From contig JAPWGK010000017.1 of the NCBI GenBank assembly GCA_029641185.1, positions 1,054,001-1,118,000 of the forward strand: DNA of 64,000 nucleotides. Reading direction: 5' to 3'. The position numbers and the translations under genes were made by a program. The notes beneath the pieces were generated by a model. It had not been told where the DNA came from. It saw only the letters and a program-made list of their open reading frames with translations, and made no database searches. Of the stretch, positions 12,498 through 23,500 are shown one piece after another (the stretch's first letter is position 1; every line of letters begins with the position of its first letter). Origin of the DNA: Pseudofabraea citricarpa (lineage: Eukaryota > Ascomycota > Leotiomycetes > Helotiales > Dermateaceae).

Positions 12498-14105
12498 CTA
12501 GTAACCACCAAGTAAACTGAACGGACACTGCATCACCCATGCATTCAACTCCCTTTTCTTGACTATAGTAGAGAATCCATGCCTATCGGGTGTCGAACAA
12601 GCTGGGGTAAGAGTTTCCGAAATCGTGGTATTCAAATACTCGATATGGAACACCGGCTTCCCTGCCTCAATAAAGTCCTGATACTTGTTACAATCGTGGT
12701 TTGCAACACAACCCTCATTCATTTGCCACTGAACCACATCAAGTGTATCATCAATCAATTCCGGAGAGTTCCTCAAACCGATCGACATCTTTGCGTCGTG
12801 TGCTTTGGCTGCTAGGAACCTCACATACTGGACGCTATCTGAGGTAGTCAAGTCAAAGTTGGTCTTCCCCGGCTCATAACCATTCACGTTGTTTGGGTCG
12901 ATACCATCGCAACCCATGTCCTTTGCTCTCTTGATTCTCTTCAGCATGATATCCTGGATCGGCTTCCTTCGAATATCAATCCATCGTTCAGTATCGTTGC
13001 CGTTATAGCTTGCGCCCAAAGTGTCGCCGGGAAAACTGGAAGCATCAGGCTGCCAGCTCTGGTAAGTGCCAGCAGAAAAATGGCAGATAACTCGTCGACC
13101 CGCAGCATGAAATTGAGATACAGTCGTATCGTTGTTCTGAAAGAGATCGATGTCAAAGATATAAGCTCTCAACGAAGGCATGGTGACTGGCTGGTTCAGC
13201 TCGATTCCCCATGTAGTTCCGATGGCTGGATGCCATGCTGCCACCTTATCCGTGCTATTCCGAGCCCGCTCAATCAAAGTTATAGATAGCCCAACAGCTA
13301 TAACTGCTGATCCAATAACAAGAGTAGCTGCAAGAATTATTTTTCGTGTTGACCAGTTCTTCCACCAACTGGCCTTCCGTGTACTTTGCTTTTGATACTT
13401 TGTATTTGGGACATGCACGATATCGGCAAAGGTATTCGTGATTGAAGATGTAGCGGAATCAATGTAGGCATAGACTGATTGCCGGTAAGTCGATTTTCTT
13501 CTTGATGGATCGTATGTCGAACGCCTGAATGTTGATTGTCTCCTCGGCATAGCGGTATATATCGACTGACGAAAGGACGACATCTTTCTTGGTGGCTCTC
13601 CATAAATGGATTGTCTGATGGTAGACTTCCTTCTCGGTGCGGAGCCAAATATAGATTGCCGAAAGAGTGACTTTCGTCGGGGCTGGCTGTCATATTCCTC
13701 CTTTGAATAATCCTGCGCTGGGGATGGCGGAGGCTTGAATAAAAGAAGACCCTTTCTTGAATCAGTCGTTCTTCCTGACGCTGCGGTTGACGGTCGATTG
13801 TCATCGTTCGTCGACACATTGATCGTATCAAAGTAATCGGATTGTTCATCTTCTCTGGTAGGTGTGGGTTCAGCGCTTTCTGCAATGTCGAACCCGACGG
13901 TCCTTGGACCAGCGCGATACTGAGGTGGAGCTGCATAAGAAACCCGGGGATTGCCCATGGGAATCAGGTTTCTGTCGATTCTGCCATACGAATTTTGGGT
14001 GGGGCTTGTAGGACTCGTGCTATATTCATGATTTGGCGGTGGGTTATAGAGTGTCCCAAACTCCTCCCGGATTTTCAAGATGCTCTTCTTACGTTCAGCA
14101 GCCAT
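12498..14105 (-). CDS. ega3: GH114 endo-alpha-1,4-galactosaminidase, membrane-anchored (Ega3-like A)
   Basis: A single exon encodes 535 residues. Residues 1-254 are a long cytosolic tail containing five 15-residue repeats (about 142-213) of the type PRRKSTFRQSIYG. Residues about 255-278 form one hydrophobic helix (IILAATLVIGSAVIAVGL), then comes the GH114 barrel (about 286-535). Recognisable motifs are VICHFSAGTYQSW, MGCDGIDPNNVNGY (acidic residues about 400 and 403) and VFHIEY (Glu about 489), which hold the family's catalytic acids. Known GH114 enzymes cut alpha-1,4 galactosamine links in galactosaminogalactan. A type II orientation would place the hydrolase outside the plasma membrane. The family and the neighbouring deacetylase, epimerase, GT4 and GH135 genes support the assignment. 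The repeated RRxS motifs are unusual. A second, shorter copy lies at 31062-32161. Confidence 0.9.
   Translation of the reverse strand: MAAERKKSILKIREEFGTLYNPPPNHEYSTSPTSPTQNSYGRIDRNLIPMGNPRVSYAAPPQYRAGPRTVGFDIAESAEPTPTREDEQSDYFDTINVSTNDDNRPSTAASGRTTDSRKGLLLFKPPPSPAQDYSKEEYDSQPRRKSLFRQSIFGSAPRRKSTIRQSIYGEPPRKMSSFRQSIYTAMPRRQSTFRRSTYDPSRRKSTYRQSVYAYIDSATSSITNTFADIVHVPNTKYQKQSTRKASWWKNWSTRKIILAATLVIGSAVIAVGLSITLIERARNSTDKVAAWHPAIGTTWGIELNQPVTMPSLRAYIFDIDLFQNNDTTVSQFHAAGRRVICHFSAGTYQSWQPDASSFPGDTLGASYNGNDTERWIDIRRKPIQDIMLKRIKRAKDMGCDGIDPNNVNGYEPGKTNFDLTTSDSVQYVRFLAAKAHDAKMSIGLRNSPELIDDTLDVVQWQMNEGCVANHDCNKYQDFIEAGKPVFHIEYLNTTISETLTPACSTPDRHGFSTIVKKRELNAWVMQCPFSLLGGY
13467..13682 (-). repeat. Five tandem 45-bp units encoding RRKS-type repeats
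   Basis: Within the GH114 gene, five in-frame 15-residue units follow one another (protein residues about 142-213). Each carries a basic-basic-x-Ser core (RRKS, RRKS, RKMS, RRQS, RRKS) followed by an aromatic or hydrophobic residue, R, and a second Ser. The DNA copies have diverged, so the protein pattern appears to be maintained. RRxS is the classical protein kinase A consensus. Confidence 0.8.
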
Positions 14106-14620
14106 TTTGGTATGGAGTTGATAGTATGTGGAAAACTGACAATCACAGTTGGATACTGATGAGAATCAGCAGATGTAGCTTGCGGTTTGAGAATTTCCTG
14201 ATAATAAATCGTTGTGTCGCTTGGGTCTAGAAGGTAGATCACCCGTGCCTATTCCTGCCTTCTTCCGTTCCTGTCAGTCAAAGGTCGGCCTGTGAACGTC
14301 AGATACCTGAGTAGGTGACCCCAGGAATGTGGAAGGCAGATATTAATCCCATTATAGAGATCGTGGGGAGTTCAATGCAGCTGCTTTAGGCTTAATGCCG
14401 AACTTTTATATGATCTATCCTGTGACCGCATTTGGATAATCATTTACCGCAAGCGTGTTGTTTGATTCCGCCACCTCATTACTTGAAGGGGAGTTCAAGC
14501 GGCTCAAAGTCTATACAATTTGGACGCAAGAGGAAAGGTTCTCTATTGACAATAGATCTACACTAAAGTATTTGATTTCGCAGTTCGGCTATTCTGATAC
14601 TATCTCAATCTGCCTACAAG
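14106..14620. promoter_or_regulatory. Promoter spacer between GH114 A and CE18 A
   Basis: These 515 bp separate the GH114 start from the deacetylase stop; both genes run on the minus strand. No ORF is supported. It should hold the GH114 promoter and the deacetylase terminator; no specific motif is distinctive. Confidence 0.5.
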
Positions 14621-16988
14621 CTATGAAAATTCGAAGGTGACGGGAGCACCGTCCAATTTAACCCAAAGTGTTGTAGGATCACTTCCAATCTGTTCCTTTA
14701 CAAAGCCTTTATCATCCAATAGCGGCCTTTCAATCATGACTGGTATAGGCATTTCGCATGTGTTAGCATCACCGGCTCTTACAGTGAATCCACTTATACT
14801 GCGATTTGTGCTTGCATATTGAATGAACGGCTCACATGCATCTACCAACATTCTTCGGTTGAAAGATGCAGCAATCTAGAATTAAATAGTCAGCATTTAG
14901 CTCAGACTGTCAAGGATATTGAGATTACCCACATGGTCATGTTTCAATGTAATTATAGGCCAAGTGACCAGGCGAGCTATGTCTGCAGTTATTGTCTCGA
15001 CCCAAATTTGTAGTAAAGATAATTTCTGTTTTGATCCATTGACGGTGTATTCCTCAACATCTGCTGAGCGTAAATTTGGCTGATGAAACATGTAAGGATC
15101 TGGCAATATTAGAGTTATTGAATCATTAATTCGGAATTATAACATACCGTGGAAAAGGGACAAGAGTTGATTTGTGACAATAAATTGTTCGGCCTCAAGT
15201 AAATCATCCATAATGAACTCATCTGATATCTCTTTGGCAGCAACCCACTCTTCAACATTTACTGCTACAGTATCACTAAAAACTTATTAGTAGAACTTCA
15301 AATAATCTTAGATACGCATACCAGTCATAATAAATTCTGGTTGAGAATCGTGGCGTTACTTGGAACCCATCAAATCCATTCTTGGCCACGTTTGTAAGAA
15401 GTGGCCAATGGTAATTAATCTAGCACAATAGCATTAGCATCTAAGATAACGAGACGCCATAAGAAAAGAAGACGGACAAGGAAAAAACTCACAGGACTCC
15501 TCAACACCTCTCTTGTATTGTCACCAATAGCATTCCAAAGACCATTATCGGACCATGCACGAATCACATCCCCATTATGAAGCCCAGTGATTGCAGGTGG
15601 GATAAGTCCAGATCCACTATACTTGGCAGCCTTGGTAAAATTCATCAGTTCTGCATTTGCAAGATTGAATGAGATCTCCTTGTTTGCATCATGATAAGTC
15701 GCATTATTGAGGCTCATATGGGTGAAAGTATGAGACACAAATCCAAACGCGTCTCTGTTGCTGATATTGAAAAAGAATCGGGCTAGTGGATCGAGAAAAA
15801 TACATTCTCCTGTCCAATCCCATCCTTGATCTTTTGGCCATTGGTTCTTGCCAGTCCCTAGGGGCTTGATGTACTCGAGACTTGTATCTTCTTCCCAAGT
15901 TGGAAAAACTGGTGCATCACATGAATACTCTGTGATATTGAGGCCCGCATTATAGTCGTATATCAAGTTTCCGTTGGCATTGAAGCCAAATTCCGTGAAA
16001 TAAGAACTCCCTTCGTTAAGACGAGAATTAAGGCTGTCCATCCATCCGACATGCTGTTCAAGGTCCTCAGCCCGTAATCGAAAATTGGTATTTGTGTTGT
16101 AGATTGTAGTTTGAAGAAACAAATCGTCGACTGTCACGCCACTTTGATTAGCTAAATGACAGCAAGTTCACATGCTATCTCTTACCTTGGGTTCCTAAGT
16201 ATATACGACGGTATCCTTGTATAGTGCCTCGATATCCCCAGTTTATCCACGCATGGCCAAGGACTGTACTAGTCGCACTCCAGTTTCCAACCGCCAGGAA
16301 GAATGCCATTTGTTCTCGTCCGTCAGCAAATCTGTTGATAACCCCTGCAACAGTTTTTGTACTGAACTGATCATTTGTGTCAAACTCCGCAATGGCTGTC
16401 GTAGTTGATTCCGCTTTGTCCATGATCTTCGCAGGATTATGGAAAAGTCCGACAGTACTAAGTGGCGCAATCCTGTAAACTGTTAGATTATATTCTTTTC
16501 TTGGAGATCTCGGTAGCATTTTACTTGAGACCAGCTCCTGGAAACTCTTCTGCTGCTACACTTTCTATGAGCGATAGTGTTTGCTCAGCCTGATTTTCAC
16601 AACATGCTCCAACAGTCTCGGTACCAAAATCAGTAGTTGGGGCAACACTGAGATGTATCATGCGAACGCCGTAAGTTGTCTGGTAATTGTGTAAACTTTG
16701 CCATTGCCCATCAGTCAGGAGCGAGGCTCCATCTTTCTGTAGCTGAGAGACAGCGACAATAAGTCCATAATTACCACCATGCGTAGCTTCCAAGGGTGGC
16801 AGACCTTTTCCAGGGGTGTCGATCAAATAGGGGTCGAAATTTATTGCATATCCATCTAAAAGGTAGGAGGCTTGATTGATGGCTATATCGTCAACGCCCA
16901 GTACTAATGCTGTGGAATTGTATACGATACAAGATGCAAGGTCAACAAAAAGCAGCGACAAGAAAACAAACAGTAGGAGAATACTCAT
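14621..16988 (-). CDS. agd3: CE18 galactosaminogalactan deacetylase (Agd3-like A)
   Basis: Seven exons on the minus strand are 16988-16525, 16472-16186, 16130-15493, 15419-15322, 15275-15148, 15099-14933 and 14875-14621. Introns are 46-73 bp and all junctions were checked against the intron-poor paralogue at 32976-35536; the total is 678 residues. The start ATG opens a signal peptide (SILLLFVFLSLLFVDLASC). Motifs of the deacetylase fold are TQVDDLFL (Asp about 252-253) and SHTFTHM (His about 384 and 388), the expected metal site. GLIPPAITGLHNGD and YMFHQPNLR follow. The C-terminal domain ends TTLWVKLDGAPVTFEFS. The enzyme partially removes N-acetyl groups from GalNAc residues of secreted galactosaminogalactan. 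Unlike copy B it has no Ser/Thr-rich linker after the signal. Confidence 0.88.
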
Positions 16989-17991
16989 TTTTCCAAATGA
17001 CTCGAGAAAAAACCGGAAAGAATAAAGAAGCAACAATAAAGATCGATGGGAACTTTTGGATCAAAAAATTAGAGTGTAGTTCGAAATGCTACAGTATGTT
17101 CCCTGGTCACTCGACAAATAGTGATGTGGATAAATCTGCCTAGTTTATCTGTACTGACGCAAACAGCCTTGTGTTTGTAAACAGAGATTGTCGAGATTCC
17201 GATGATACCGATCTACCAGAACCTAGTCTAGGTGTGATCCCGCTTATGCATTCTCCAGACCATTAGTTGAGTCTATAGATGCCCGAAAAGTTAAAATTGG
17301 CTCGCTTATCGTAGGCCGCATTCTTAATGGAGCCGGTCCCAAGTCTCTGCCTACCTAGGTATAGGTAATCAGTTGCGATCCACTGAGTGCTTCCCCCCCC
17401 CCATATCTGTGTGGCAATATGGCAATTCAAGTCAGTGGGTCTATAGAAACCTTGCCTTACATGAATTTGAAGCTGTCACGATATTTCTCTTTAACTTAGT
17501 TGACCTTGTCCAAGACCATTGCCATCATTGCGGAGTTTGCTCTCACTTCAGAATGGCGTCTCATTTCCCCGTAGCTTAAACTCTCGGGTCTCGTTATCAT
17601 TTTCCTGATTGTTAACGACGCTTGCGTTGTCACTTCTCGTGCTTGTATCAAAGTGAGGGAGATGCGATGCTGGTGCTGGTGCCTATGCAATGCTTTGTGA
17701 TTCATCGGGCAGGGCTTACAGAAGGGAAAAAGAATCAAAGCCATGTCTCATGCAGTGATCAAGCCATGGCAAGCACTCGGCATCTGAACCTCCGCTGTAA
17801 CACGAATTATTTCAATTATGAAGTGAAATTGGAGATTGTCAACTTTGAAAGATTTTAGTAGCAATGAACAGGAGAGAATTAAATGAGAGTGTTTTAATTT
17901 TGAAAGAATATATTATGACAAAAAGAGAACAAGGAAACCCTGATCTTAGTTGCAGCCTGCAAAAAGTCATCGCAATTAAATGCCTAAAGGT
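16989..17991. promoter_or_regulatory. Promoter spacer between CE18 A and epimerase
   Basis: About 1 kb lies between the deacetylase start and the epimerase stop. No gene is supported; short frames here have no family features. It contains a run of nine or more C near 17393 and presumably the deacetylase promoter. Confidence 0.5.
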
Positions 17992-19656
17992 TTAATGGGC
18001 CGGTGTCAAGGAAACATCTGGCAAACTGTGATGCCAGTCTTCACCAAAGTGACCCCAGCTTTTGTCAGTATTCTGAATAGTTATTGCTGGTGGTCCGACA
18101 TCTTTAATAGATTCGGTGTGTAGCTCATTTTTAATTCCGTCGCTAAATGTACTCAGGCGGCGAACGACATCTTCGAATGAGTTCGGGTTAGAAGCCAATC
18201 GGGCAAATTTCGCAACCACATCTTCGAGATCAGAGTCGCTGGCAACATCCATACTGGCTTTTCGGAATGCACCAGGATCTTTCAATGCTAATGTAGAGAG
18301 TCTGCGCAGACGCTCATATCCAAGCGGATTTTCTGATGCAAATGCATACACGTCTCTACACATGTTTTGGATTCCAAACTGTGCCTCCCATCCAAGTTCT
18401 GTCATCGCCTTTGCCGTACTAGCTGTTACTGTTCCAAGATCCCCGGGTCTTGCGTCGGATATCGCATAGGGAATATCAGTACCGCTGATGGCTGCAAACG
18501 CTTTTATGATCTCCAATACAGAGTAACCATTGCCAGACCCAAGATTGTATACGTGATAATTCTTCCGAATAGTCGAAGCTGGCTCTTCTGGCGTGAAAGA
18601 TCTTTGTTTCTGGAGAATCTCAGCGGCAGGATCTAAAAGCGCTTTTAGTGCGGCAACATGGCCCCGAGCAAGGTCTTCAACATGAATGTAGTCGCGAACC
18701 CCGGTACCATCGCTTGTGTCATATTCTGAACCGAACACGTAGACCTTACTTCTGCGTCTCTGGTACGCCTGTAATATCACTGGCACAATATTGTTGGGTA
18801 TGCCCTTGGGATCCTCGCCAATGAGACCGCTTGGATGAGACCCAGTTGGATTGAAGTATCGAAGTGCTGTAACATGAAATTTGGGATTGGCAACACAGCA
18901 ATCATTCAAGATCTCTTCGGCCATCCATTTCGAGCGTCCATAAGGGTTGGTAATCAAGCCGCCTCCCGTACCCTGACCGCCCACTTGAACAGCATCTTCC
19001 GATATGTTGGCCTCCTTTCCAGAACCATAAACCACAGCGCTGCTAGAGAACACCAGTCGATTGACCTCGAATCTCATCATGGCATCTAATAAGTTGAGTA
19101 AGCCTGTGATGTTATTGTGATAATAGCGTAGCGGCTCGGAGACGGACTCCCCCACTGCCTTCAGCGCTGCGAAATGAACGACAGCAACAATCGATCCTCG
19201 CTTAGATGCGTTCCCTTCGAAATCCAGCGTTGGAGGCACGTCGTCAATTGAATAATCCAGCATCTTGTAGGCTTCTTTTTCTGCAATGCTGCCAATGTTG
19301 AAAATGTCGAGTTTCATTATAAGTTCTGCGGGATGATCGAAAGTATGCCAAAACTGAAAGACATTCGAAGTTCGCTTCTTGTCGCAGAGGTCCACGGCAT
19401 GGAAGAATAAAGGTGGTAGAGTGTTTATGTCCAACTTGAGACGGGCGAACTCGGCTTTGGCAATGTGGTACACTCGAATAAGAGATTCCATGTGACTATT
19501 GATGAGGTTGTCGATGACAACAACAGCACAGCCTGATTTGAGAATTTGTAGTACTGTATGTGACCCAATGTAGCCAGAACCACCAGTGACAAGCACAATG
19601 GGGTATTTCTTGGTGGAGTCACGGGCCATTGAGGCAGCGGAGATTGTTGCTGGCAT
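17992..19656 (-). CDS. uge3: UDP-glucose 4-epimerase (Uge3-like)
   Basis: A single exon gives 554 residues from the first ATG at 19656; a second in-frame ATG (MARDSTKK) follows ten codons later. The Rossmann motif GGSGYIG (about 25-31), FSSSAVVYGSG and the catalytic YGRSK (about 239-243) identify an extended SDR of the GalE group, as do RYFNPTGSHPSG and GVRDYIHVEDLARGH. The enzyme interconverts UDP-glucose/UDP-galactose and, in the GAG pathway, UDP-GlcNAc/UDP-GalNAc, in the cytosol. The protein is longer than usual GalE enzymes (about 340-370). About 60 residues are inserted between the early beta strands and VVHFAALKAVGES, and about 120 are added after the CRDVYAFAS region. It is divergently arranged with the GT4 synthase gene, sharing a 0.94 kb promoter region. 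Confidence 0.93.
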   Translation of the reverse strand: MPATISAASMARDSTKKYPIVLVTGGSGYIGSHTVLQILKSGCAVVVIDNLINSHMESLIRVYHIAKAEFARLKLDINTLPPLFFHAVDLCDKKRTSNVFQFWHTFDHPAELIMKLDIFNIGSIAEKEAYKMLDYSIDDVPPTLDFEGNASKRGSIVAVVHFAALKAVGESVSEPLRYYHNNITGLLNLLDAMMRFEVNRLVFSSSAVVYGSGKEANISEDAVQVGGQGTGGGLITNPYGRSKWMAEEILNDCCVANPKFHVTALRYFNPTGSHPSGLIGEDPKGIPNNIVPVILQAYQRRRSKVYVFGSEYDTSDGTGVRDYIHVEDLARGHVAALKALLDPAAEILQKQRSFTPEEPASTIRKNYHVYNLGSGNGYSVLEIIKAFAAISGTDIPYAISDARPGDLGTVTASTAKAMTELGWEAQFGIQNMCRDVYAFASENPLGYERLRRLSTLALKDPGAFRKASMDVASDSDLEDVVAKFARLASNPNSFEDVVRRLSTFSDGIKNELHTESIKDVGPPAITIQNTDKSWGHFGEDWHHSLPDVSLTPAH

Positions 19657-20594
19657 CTTGGCTATTGAGTTCAATTAAACTGCTAGTAGTGTGGATGTAT
19701 GTATGATTGCTGGTGCTTCTAAAGACCAAAGTATCATCAAGACTGGGAGTCTTATATATTCTATGGTCACAATTTTAGTTGTTTAAATATGCTTGTGAAC
19801 GATTTAAACACAACAACCATGTATAGTCCGTGGTCAAGGTTCCAGAATCCAAGTGGATGGCGCATTGAAATGAACTGTATCTAACATGGATTCAGATTCA
19901 ATTTTCGTCTCTCGTACTGATCTGGTAACGCACAGCATTCCCGTTATATCCGGTTGCAGAACCTGACTGTTTTCGAACGATTATAGCCTACATTATGATT
20001 TCCCCTGAGTTATACGTTACACGCCCCAGCACCAGAGGACATCGGTTCTTGCCGGATTTATCGAAAGCCTGCTATCACATTCTTTGAGGCTGAAATAGCA
20101 AGACGTTGGCAGGCCAAGTTGCATGTAACTTAAAACAACATTTAGAGTTCAAGAGTACTGATTATTTTAGAGTTTGCCAAGAAAAATTCCAGCACTAGTA
20201 GCCTGTAAGTCTGGCCGAGATCGATGGAGCTAATGCTGGCCGCGAAGAGAGGCGGTGTGGCTGCATGCAGTCTTTTTGCATGCTTCGGTTCATGATCTTT
20301 TCAATCTTCCTCGACTAGTCGCAATCTCGATAATTTTCTACCAACATCTTCATAGTGCTACTGGTTAGAAACCTTAAGCTAAGTAAAGCGAGATAGTCCT
20401 GTTACAAACGATACCATTTCGGAGAGTTGCCACCCCAACCTCCTCAATGCGACTGCTATATGTCGGCTTTCTTAACTAAAGTGAGGCATTACCAGCGTTT
20501 TCTAAACACCGCTCAAACTCGGCAATTTGATTCTGTTCTATCGTTTGTGGTACACTTAATTGTGTTGTGCTCCTCAGAGCTCAATATCGCAGAG
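19657..20594. promoter_or_regulatory. Divergent promoter shared by epimerase and GT4 synthase
   Basis: Both genes read away from this 938-bp region, so co-regulation is plausible. Two copies of TGCATGC (TGCATGCA at 20262-20269 and TGCATGC at 20277-20283) sit 15 bp apart about 320 bp before the synthase ATG. An upstream in-frame extension of the synthase ORF begins within the region (ATG at 20460) and could add 45 residues; the ATG at 20595 is preferred because it directly precedes the conserved-looking N-terminus. Confidence 0.5.
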
Positions 20595-23500
20595 ATGACT
20601 TCATTCTTTCAGCCCGTCGTCTACGACCCGAATGTCAGATATTCCGATGCCCAGTCTAATTCGCAGCGTTTTTTGGTATACACAAATTCAACGCTTGCGC
20701 CGTCAGTGTTGTTCTCGAAATGGTACCAATACCTTGTTTTGATATTGGGAGCTGTCGCGTTTTGTGTGCCTCTATTGAAAGTGGCCGCGGGTCATTTCTC
20801 GGGATTTGCACGGAAGAAGATTAAGAAGTATCGAATTGACAGAAAAGCGTCCCTTATACCGTCTCGTGAACGTCAAGCCGAGGATGATCCATACCAAGAA
20901 GAGGACATTGGTTCTTTTGGTGATGATGATTCATCTTCGGTTCATGAGATGGTTGTATTTCAGCAACCAGAAGGAATATCAGACGTCGAAGGTGTTAAGC
21001 ATGTCAACACTTTGGCATCTGTGAAGTGCTTTAGGGAGATTCGAGAAGGAGATGTTCCCAAATTCCTGCAGTTACCATACGACCTTCATATAATTCCCAT
21101 ACAATATGTTTTGAAACTGGATCAAAGATGGAATTCTCCCCAGGACGACTCACAGCAAGAAAGCAATTCAGTCAGGGTTTCAGTATTCGATGATCTCCAG
21201 CTATCAAACACATGGGTGTCCATTAATGATGCGGATCTTTCAGTTCTTGGTTTTACAAGACTCAACCCGGAAGCAACATCACGGAAGTTAAAGCGGTTGT
21301 GTTATGACAATGAGATCCGAGGTCTGGTCCTCGAGATAAGAAGGCTCTCTATGCTTAAAGCCCTTCTTCGTGCTTTACACCTCGATGGAATACAAACGAT
21401 ACTTTCAACAGACGCATCTCGGCCTATCAAGACGGTGGATTTGGGATTGGTCAGTGGTCAGATTTTTCAGAATGCTTGCATTTTACGTGACGGAACCCGA
21501 CGTGATTTCTTCCAGGCGTCAAACTTGAGAACGGCTCTCTCGTATGCTGCTACTGCACGCCAAGAAAATCCTCAGTTTTTTGTAGGATTCCATGATTTGT
21601 GGGAATCACAGCCAAGACCAGCTGTTATTCGACGGAGTCACAAGATGGCCATCTTTCATGGAGCTATTTTTTCACATGGCTCAGCGGGTGAGCCGAACAC
21701 ATTTTTCTCACAGGCCTGTTTGGGTGCGTTCGACTGGCTTAAACGTGACGACGTTATTCAGGTAAATTCAATGACTGGCAGATGTAACGAGCCTCAACTG
21801 ACAAACTGCAGGCTCAGAATAATTGGCTGAAGTCATATCGGCCTAATGCTGCATACCTTCGCAATAATAGCTTGCCGGCTCAATCAATCATAGATTTGGA
21901 GGGCATCATCCCAAGGATCGTGCAAGATTTTGATCTTGATGCATATAAAAGAGGGAGTGAATTTGACACCGACGAAGACACTGACGAAGAGGATGAAACT
22001 AAGCCACCCGACCTGATGCAAGCACCCCCGAGACCCGACTTTTGGGCAGTATCCAGTCAGGGCAAGGAATTATGCGCTGCTGGATGTTATGACCTTCGAG
22101 AAGAGCTCTTTGACAGCCAATATGCATCAGTAGTGTCAACGCAGAAACATCTTCAGAAGTTGAACATGCTACAGGAATTTATGGAGCGAGATATGTTGAA
22201 ATTGCTTGGGACCCTCGACAAGTATTTGGAAACTGTCTCTGATCCTCAACACCAGTTAACGAATTTGGTTTCCGGACTGCGTTCTGGAGACATCCAGATA
22301 TACCAAGGCCTCGACAGCGGTTTCACCCTTCCTGACTGCCAGGGACACTTCTGGGCAGTATCGCGCCAAGATCCCATGGATAAGATCATTTTATACATCT
22401 CGCTTAAGACTCCAGACATTGTCACTACGGTCGTCCATTGTTATCTTGCCCACCTTGGAGTCTCCCGACCGGAAAGATTTGACGTTGAGATGGATATTCT
22501 ACAATCTATCAGCGATGCTGACCAGCTTCATCCCCGTGTGGATTACGAATTAAATGCGGCAACTTACTCCGAATTGCTGTTCATGGCAGAACAGCTTTCA
22601 ATCACCAGAACAAAACATCCAATCCTGGATAAAGTACGATCTGAATGCGAGAAGCTATTAATCGAAGAGCCAACACGACTTGCATTTATCGAGTTACATT
22701 CACATGAATTACTGAGTCACAGAGCCACAATCTCGGATGTAATTAAAAACCGACTCGAAGCCTTGTCCCGGTATGGGGTGAAATCCCTGCCAGATCTCGA
22801 GAATCTCATAGGCTTATATTCCGCCATCGACAATTCAATTCTGAAAGCACTACTTTCAAACGACGAAAATCGATTGGAAAGCCTTACGTCTCCTGTTTTT
22901 GAAGCCTATCGCGAAAAAACCGAGAATTTTGAAGTTAGCAGCGACCTCTATGCTCTACTTTTCTTCTGCTCACTTCGTCGACGAGCTTACGAGGAGATTT
23001 ACATGGAAACAACAGATCGATGTCCGTTATTTTTACAGGCGAAAGATCAAGCAGCTGTCTTCGCAGAGCTATGGGTGCTTGGTTCGCAGTGCGAGAGGTA
23101 TTTTGGAATAAAACCTCGAGCCCTGGGCCACATAATTTATGACGATTATCGACGGTATTTATCCATGAACCCACCTCCAATCGAGTCGTGGAATGGCGTG
23201 GATGTATTCACAGCCTACCACAAAGTTCAAGACAACGGAAATCAAGTTCTGATTGGTTCAGAAGTCAAACCAAACAGCAACAAGCCTGTTCCCCTTCGGT
23301 CAAGACTCATAAAAGCATCTTTCCTCACAATCTTTTGTGTACCAGCAATAGTCGATGTATGTCTTTTGACCTTTGTGGGTCGTGGGCTTTATTTGACGGC
23401 GTTTATGAGTCTGGAAGAACGTATCATGGCTAATTATGCGACACTTGCTGCCCTGCTTATGACTGCTGGTGTGACTGGCTGGTCAGGAAGCACGGGTGGT

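Noticed and set aside
16131..16185. A shorter 34-bp intron reading in deacetylase A (acceptor at 16152)
   Set aside because: It keeps frame but would be unusually short and adds residues absent from copy B. The acceptor at 16131 gives TQVDDLFL, matching the paralogue.
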